This document shows, piece after piece, positions 20,871 through 24,059 of a stretch of DNA of 24,059 nucleotides. Source of the DNA: a virus; IMG/VR virus record IMGVR_UViG_3300044731_001819, positions 1 to 24,059 of that record; one strand, given 5' to 3'. The first letter of the stretch is position 1. The number at the start of each line of letters is the position of its first letter. Position numbers and translations under genes: made by a program. Under the pieces are notes generated by a model. The model worked only from the letters and a program-made list of their open reading frames with translations. It was not told the DNA's origin and made no database searches.

Positions 20871-21308
20871 ATGTCAGCGAATTTAACTATTGCAGAAATT
20901 CTAATTGATATTAAGAACAAGGCCAAAGGACCGCAAGATATTGTTCGTGGTCTTCAAGCAAATAACACAATAGCCATGCGAGAACTGTTGAAATATGCAT
21001 TCGATGGAACTTCTTGGTATAGAAAGACCCTACCGGATTTCACCGAAGACGGCAGTCCTGATGGATTAGCACCATCTTCGCTTTGGGCTGAAGTTCGAAG
21101 ACTTTACATTTTCAAAGAAGAATACAACCTTTCCGCTAAACGAAAGGATGAAATCCTGATTCAGATTCTTGAATCCATTTCCAAAAAGGAAACGGAAATG
21201 CTCAAGTCTATGTTTGAGGGATCTTTCAAGTATTCATACGGAATCGATAAAGAAATGGTTGAAAAGGCTTTCCCTAAAATCTACACAACGAGATCTTTGG
21301 CCGTATGA
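20871..21308 (+). CDS. DUF6433-like conserved phage protein
   Basis: The 145-aa protein resembles a family of unknown function common in distant T4-like phages (DUF6433 as I recall it). The pattern is an N-terminal helical region (IAEILIDIKNKAKGPQDIVRGLQANNTIAMRELLKYAFD), a loop with WYRKTLPDF, a LWAEVRRLYIF segment, then KRKDEILIQILESISKKETEMLKSMFEG and a closing GIDKEMVEKAFPKI. A good AGGAG lies 9 nt before the ATG, and the gene is 2 nt after rnh, so it is in the same operon. A replication-linked role is suggested only by the neighbours. The last residues (YTTRSLAV) overlap the resolvase gene on the other strand by 28 bp. Confidence 0.65.
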   Translation: MSANLTIAEILIDIKNKAKGPQDIVRGLQANNTIAMRELLKYAFDGTSWYRKTLPDFTEDGSPDGLAPSSLWAEVRRLYIFKEEYNLSAKRKDEILIQILESISKKETEMLKSMFEGSFKYSYGIDKEMVEKAFPKIYTTRSLAV

Positions 21309-21868
21309 TTAGCCCATTTGGCTAAGTAAAACGAGTCAACCACATCTGAAACTGGACTGATGCAGTCCTTGGCATTAGGGGTCATCTCTTTCATGAGATC
21401 GACCCCTGTGTCTTTAATGAAGTGAGCATGCATGATGTCTTTATTAGAATTGCCTTTACCTGTAGCAAATTTCTTTAAAGATGTTGGTGCTATTGTCTCA
21501 AACTTGAAACCCTCACTCCACAGTTTGTGTTTCAACAAGCCGCAATTTTCTGCTATGTGGAAAACTTTACCTTTAGACCCCATGGCATAATCCTCTATCA
21601 CGATTTTAGCACGAACATCATCAATACAAGCCATCGCCCATTCTGAAATATCATGAAATCTATGCTCTTGAGTTTTCCATAATTCCTTGTGCGGGTCTCC
21701 AACTATACTAATCTTACCCATTAAAGTTTGAAATTGATATTCTTTCACATGTCGTGAAGATGAAGTCAAGTATCTCACAGACCACTCCTCACCATCAAAT
21801 AAACAGATGGCTGGAGAAGTCATAGAATAATCTATTCCATAAACTCTCATATTATTATGTATTGACAT
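21281..21868 (-). CDS. RuvC-like Holliday junction resolvase
   Basis: The 195-aa protein has the RNase H-fold resolvase motifs: D13 in VYGIDYSMTSPAICLFDG, E92 in AKIVIEDYAMGSKG, the basic segment APTSLKKFATGKGNSNKDIM (128-145), and D175/D178 in SDVVDSFYLAKW. It would cut four-way junctions made by recombination-dependent replication before packaging. This is RuvC-like, not the endonuclease VII fold of T4 gp49, and is the usual form in distant T4 relatives. Two starts are possible. ATG 21868 lies 6 nt after a TAAAAT box. ATG 21850 (MRVYGIDYS) looks more family-typical. Neither has a Shine-Dalgarno. It is divergent from uvsY and convergent with the DUF6433-like gene. Confidence 0.85.
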   Translation of the reverse strand: MSIHNNMRVYGIDYSMTSPAICLFDGEEWSVRYLTSSSRHVKEYQFQTLMGKISIVGDPHKELWKTQEHRFHDISEWAMACIDDVRAKIVIEDYAMGSKGKVFHIAENCGLLKHKLWSEGFKFETIAPTSLKKFATGKGNSNKDIMHAHFIKDTGVDLMKEMTPNAKDCISPVSDVVDSFYLAKWANHTAKDLVV

Positions 21869-21889
21869 TTCAAGATTTTAGGATACAAT
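21862..21889 (+). promoter_or_regulatory. Sigma70-like promoter of uvsY (leaderless geometry)
   Basis: TTGACA (21862-21867), a 16-bp spacer and TACAAT (21884-21889) precede the uvsY ATG at 21897 by exactly 7 nt. No Shine-Dalgarno is present. The geometry repeats that of the rnh promoter. The -35 box overlaps the ATG at 21868-21866 of the divergent resolvase gene, so the two genes may compete for polymerase. Confidence 0.85.
21875..21880 (-). promoter_or_regulatory. Possible -10 box of the resolvase gene
   Basis: On the minus strand TAAAAT (5 of 6 to TATAAT) lies 6 nt before the ATG at 21868. No good -35 hexamer is found 16-18 bp upstream. If used, it would again give a leaderless mRNA. The evidence is weak and stands mainly on its similarity in spacing to the neighbouring promoters. 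Confidence 0.25.
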
Positions 21890-21896
21890 TTACGCA

Positions 21897-22334
21897 ATGA
21901 ATATTGAAAGAATCCGTGAAATGGCCGAAACCGACCTGAAAATGGACGGAACTGAACTTGCAGACGAATCCGTTCGAATTCCTCAACTGCATGGAAAGTA
22001 TCTCAATATTTTCCACGACGAATCTCTCGTACTGAGAAAGTATGAGGCTGATTACAAAATTCTTCGAAGACAGAAATGGGAGTACTATTCGGGCAAGATG
22101 TCAAAAGACGAACTTACCGCTTTAGATTGGGAGCAGTTTGACCACAGAATTCTTCGGCAAGATATGGATGTTTATCTTGATTCAGATGCTGATTTGATCA
22201 AGATCCAAACGAAAATTGACATGCAAAAACAAAAAGTTGACTATCTAGATTCTATTCTCAAAGGAATCAACAATCGTCAATGGGTCATTCGCAACGCCAT
22301 TGAGTGGCGTAAGTTCATGTCTGGTGTAACCTAA
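21897..22334 (+). CDS. uvsY: Recombination mediator UvsY
   Basis: The 145-aa product matches UvsY (137 aa in T4), which loads the UvsX recombinase onto gp32-coated ssDNA. The family segments are visible: a LRKYEADYKILRRQKWEYYSGKM block at 46-68, DHRILRQDMDVYLDSDADLIKIQTKIDMQKQKVDYLDSILKGINNRQWVIRNAIEWRKFMSG at 82-143. The helical and basic composition fits the hexameric ssDNA-binding protein. UvsX itself is not in this window. The gene begins right at its promoter without a ribosome site and is followed 10 nt later by uvsW. Confidence 0.92.
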   Translation: MNIERIREMAETDLKMDGTELADESVRIPQLHGKYLNIFHDESLVLRKYEADYKILRRQKWEYYSGKMSKDELTALDWEQFDHRILRQDMDVYLDSDADLIKIQTKIDMQKQKVDYLDSILKGINNRQWVIRNAIEWRKFMSGVT

Positions 22335-22337
22335 ATA
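22330..22337 (+). promoter_or_regulatory. Late-promoter-like box before uvsW
   Basis: CCTAAATA overlaps the uvsY stop codon and ends 7 nt before the uvsW ATG at 22345. It matches TATAAATA at 6 of 8 positions and keeps the TAAATA core. T4 uvsW is known to be expressed from a late promoter, which makes this placement more meaningful than the match alone. No Shine-Dalgarno precedes the ATG. Confidence 0.45.
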
Positions 22338-22344
22338 CGAATGA

Positions 22345-23868
22345 ATGAATGTGATAGGTGTTCGTCATGTAAACTCTGCGTTTATCCGTGTCCTTGCAGA
22401 CAATGGAATCGCATATGAGTTGCAAGACTATTTTACTTATGATGTTCCAGGTGCTAAGTTCACTCCTGCCTTTAAGAACAAGTACTGGGATGGTAAAATC
22501 AGGCTATTCAACGCACACTCGGGACTTCTTCCTGCGGGACTAATTGAATACCTTGCTTCATTCTCGCAGCAGCGTGGGTACACAATGGAAGTGGACTCAC
22601 TACTAGCAAGTCCCGAAATCAAAATAAATTGCGAAAAGGCCAAAGATTTTATCAGGAGTCTCAAACCCAAAGCAGGAGACCAACCTCTTGATCCACATGA
22701 CCACCAAGTAGATGCGTTTTGTCACGCTATCAATAAGTCTCGTTGTGTGCTTCTGTCTCCAACTGCTAGTGGTAAGAGTCTAATCATCTATAGTCTATGC
22801 CGCTACTACCAAAATGTAATTAATCCGTCGAGAAAGATACTCATAGTTGTTCCCACAATCTCGCTAGTTGCACAGATGTATGCAGACTTTGATGACTATT
22901 CAAAAAACTCGGGATGGGAAGTTCACAAAAACTGTCACAAAATTCATGGTGGTGTGGCTAAACTAACAGATCGTCAGATAGTCATTTCCACATGGCAATC
23001 TATTTACAAAATGCCCCGTGCTTGGTTTGACAATTTTGAGGTTGTTATAGGCGACGAAGCACATCTATTCAAGTCTCAATCACTAACAACTATCATGAAC
23101 AAGTTGGTTGATTGCCCCTACAGAATTGCTCTCACGGGAACACTCGACGGAACGAAAATCCACAAGTTGTGCATCGAAGGTTTATTTGGACCTGTCAACA
23201 AAGTTGTATCCACAAAAGAACTCATGGAGAGGGAACTGTTAACGGCGTTGAAGATCGAATGCGTACTGTTCAAATATCCACAAGAGATTCGTGAAGCCTT
23301 AAGGGGTCTAGATTATCAACATGAAATTGATTGGATTGTCAACTGTGAAAAACGCAATTTCATGATCTCTAAACTCGCAACATCCGTAAGAGGCAACACT
23401 CTTGTTCTGTTTCAGTATGTCGAGAAACACGGTAAGCCTCTATATGAGATGATTCGTAAGATGGCTCCTATTGAAATAGAAAACCGTAAAGTGTTTTTCG
23501 TAGCAGGAGAAACTGATGTGGATGACCGTGAGCAAATTCGCCACATTGTAGAAAAAGAAGACAATGCAATTATTGTTGCTTCATATGGGACATTTTCTAC
23601 AGGGATTAATATCAAGTCTCTGAAAAATTTGATCTTCGCTAGTCCATCCAAGAGTAGGATTCGAATCCTTCAGAGCATCGGTAGACAACTTCGCAAATCA
23701 GAAAACAAAGATATAGCAAAGTTATACGATATAGCAGACGATTTACATTGGGAAGATGAAGTAAACTATACCTTCAAACATTTCTTATCACGAATGAAAT
23801 TATACGACGAAGAAGGATTCCCGTACAAAATTGTTAAGTTGCCTGTTTATGGAAAGGACAAACCATGA
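22345..23868 (+). CDS. uvsW: UvsW helicase (SF2, branch migration)
   Basis: The 507-aa protein matches T4 UvsW, which drives branch migration, unwinds R-loops and helps switch from origin-dependent to recombination-dependent replication. The N-terminal domain includes FTPAFKNKYWDGKIRLFN. The SF2 motifs are: Q121 in PHDHQVDAF, Walker A SPTASGKS at 138-145, IVVPTISLVAQM (Ia), GDEAHLF with DEAH at 237-240, ALTGTLDG (III) at 262-269, VASYGTFSTGIN (V) near 411-422, and QSIGRQLRKS (VI) at 443-452. All catalytic residues look intact. Three ATGs (22341, 22345, 22349) crowd the start; only 22345 is in frame. The stop overlaps the next start (ATGATG). Confidence 0.95.
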   Translation: MNVIGVRHVNSAFIRVLADNGIAYELQDYFTYDVPGAKFTPAFKNKYWDGKIRLFNAHSGLLPAGLIEYLASFSQQRGYTMEVDSLLASPEIKINCEKAKDFIRSLKPKAGDQPLDPHDHQVDAFCHAINKSRCVLLSPTASGKSLIIYSLCRYYQNVINPSRKILIVVPTISLVAQMYADFDDYSKNSGWEVHKNCHKIHGGVAKLTDRQIVISTWQSIYKMPRAWFDNFEVVIGDEAHLFKSQSLTTIMNKLVDCPYRIALTGTLDGTKIHKLCIEGLFGPVNKVVSTKELMERELLTALKIECVLFKYPQEIREALRGLDYQHEIDWIVNCEKRNFMISKLATSVRGNTLVLFQYVEKHGKPLYEMIRKMAPIEIENRKVFFVAGETDVDDREQIRHIVEKEDNAIIVASYGTFSTGINIKSLKNLIFASPSKSRIRILQSIGRQLRKSENKDIAKLYDIADDLHWEDEVNYTFKHFLSRMKLYDEEGFPYKIVKLPVYGKDKP

Positions 23869-24059
23869 TGTATCCAATCAGGATTGTTCGACTTGTGAAC
23901 AATGAAACTGTTATTTGCGGAATATCTAAGACAGGTTCTGTCTATCAACTTGAGAGGCCAATGACCATTTCATTTGTCACTCCTATGTCGAAGACTGGTA
24001 AACCCGGTGAGCCAATGATGTTACTCAAACCGTGGATGGAATTTTCAAAAGATGAGATG
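23865..24059 (+). CDS. Small Sm-like phage protein, partial at window end
   Basis: An open frame runs from ATGs at 23868 (in frame) to the window end. I translated it as MMYPIRIVRLVNNETVICGI, then a SVYQLERPMTISFV segment, and an MMLLKPWMEFSKDEM end. The pattern of a short strand with NNE and CG, then ERPM and a LKPWM segment, is familiar from small Sm-like (LSm-fold) proteins widespread in marine T4-like phages. Their role is unknown; RNA binding is a reasonable guess. AAGGA lies 6-9 nt before the ATGs. The start overlaps the uvsW stop, so co-expression with uvsW is likely. At least 64 residues are visible; the true end is outside the window. The coordinates begin at the first of the two overlapping ATGs; the frame used is that of 23868. 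Confidence 0.6.
   Translation, partial: MMYPIRIVRLVNNETVICGISKTGSVYQLERPMTISFVTPMSKTGKPGEPMMLLKPWMEFSKDEM

Overview
The window is a piece of a tailed-phage genome of the T4 superfamily (contractile-tailed myovirus). The evidence is a run of recognisable T4-type baseplate and tail proteins (gp8, gp6, gp25, PAAR tip, gp5-like spike, gp27-like hub, gp53, gp48, gp54, gp26/gp51, tape measure) beside T4-type replication and recombination proteins (gp32, gp33, RNase H, UvsY, UvsW). The DNA is A+T-rich. Several proteins are closer in form to those of the distant T4 relatives known from marine bacteria (cyanophage/pelagiphage grade) than to T4 itself: a gp5 without lysozyme, a DUF6433-like protein and an MGME1-like exonuclease. 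The host cannot be fixed from the sequence; no tRNA, photosynthesis or other host-diagnostic gene was seen.

Layout. (1) 1-11192, minus strand: a late structural operon, read right to left as gp48, gp53, gp27-like hub, gp5-like spike, two unrecognised virion proteins (one with an Ig-like domain), PAAR tip, gp25, gp6, a gp7-position wedge protein, and the N-terminal part of gp8. Most joints overlap or abut. (2) 11205-17222, plus strand: head-completion nuclease gp4, a conserved 200-aa protein, gp54-like tube initiator, gp26-like protein with an apparent -1 frameshift extension (gp51-like), and a 1079-aa tape measure with three perfect 45-bp repeats. (3) 17223-19967, minus strand: a strong terminator, then gp32, gp33, a small unknown ORF, a PD-(D/E)XK exonuclease, an FmdB-type zinc ribbon and a small unknown ORF, driven from a sigma70-like promoter near 19990. 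(4) 19994-24059: RNase H and a DUF6433-like protein (plus), a RuvC-like resolvase (minus, convergent), then uvsY, uvsW and a partial Sm-like small protein (plus). No gene-free stretch exceeds about 135 bases.

How it works together. Regions 1 and 2 make the baseplate, the tube initiation complex, the tail-length ruler and the head-completion factor. Regions 3 and 4 supply ssDNA binding, recombination mediator, branch-migration helicase, junction resolvase and exonucleases for recombination-dependent replication, and the late-transcription coactivator that switches on regions 1 and 2.

Most notable observations. A T-TTT-TTC slippery heptamer sits exactly at the stop codon of the gp26-like gene and would fuse it to the gp51-like frame just before the tape measure, mirroring the G/GT tail chaperones of lambda-type phages. 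Several promoters of both the sigma70 and the T4-late (TATAAATA-like) kind lie exactly 7 nt before a start codon that lacks a Shine-Dalgarno sequence, which suggests leaderless mRNAs for rnh, uvsY, gp4 and uvsW. Most of the remainder is ordinary T4-superfamily biology; I saw no defence system, CRISPR array or mobile element.
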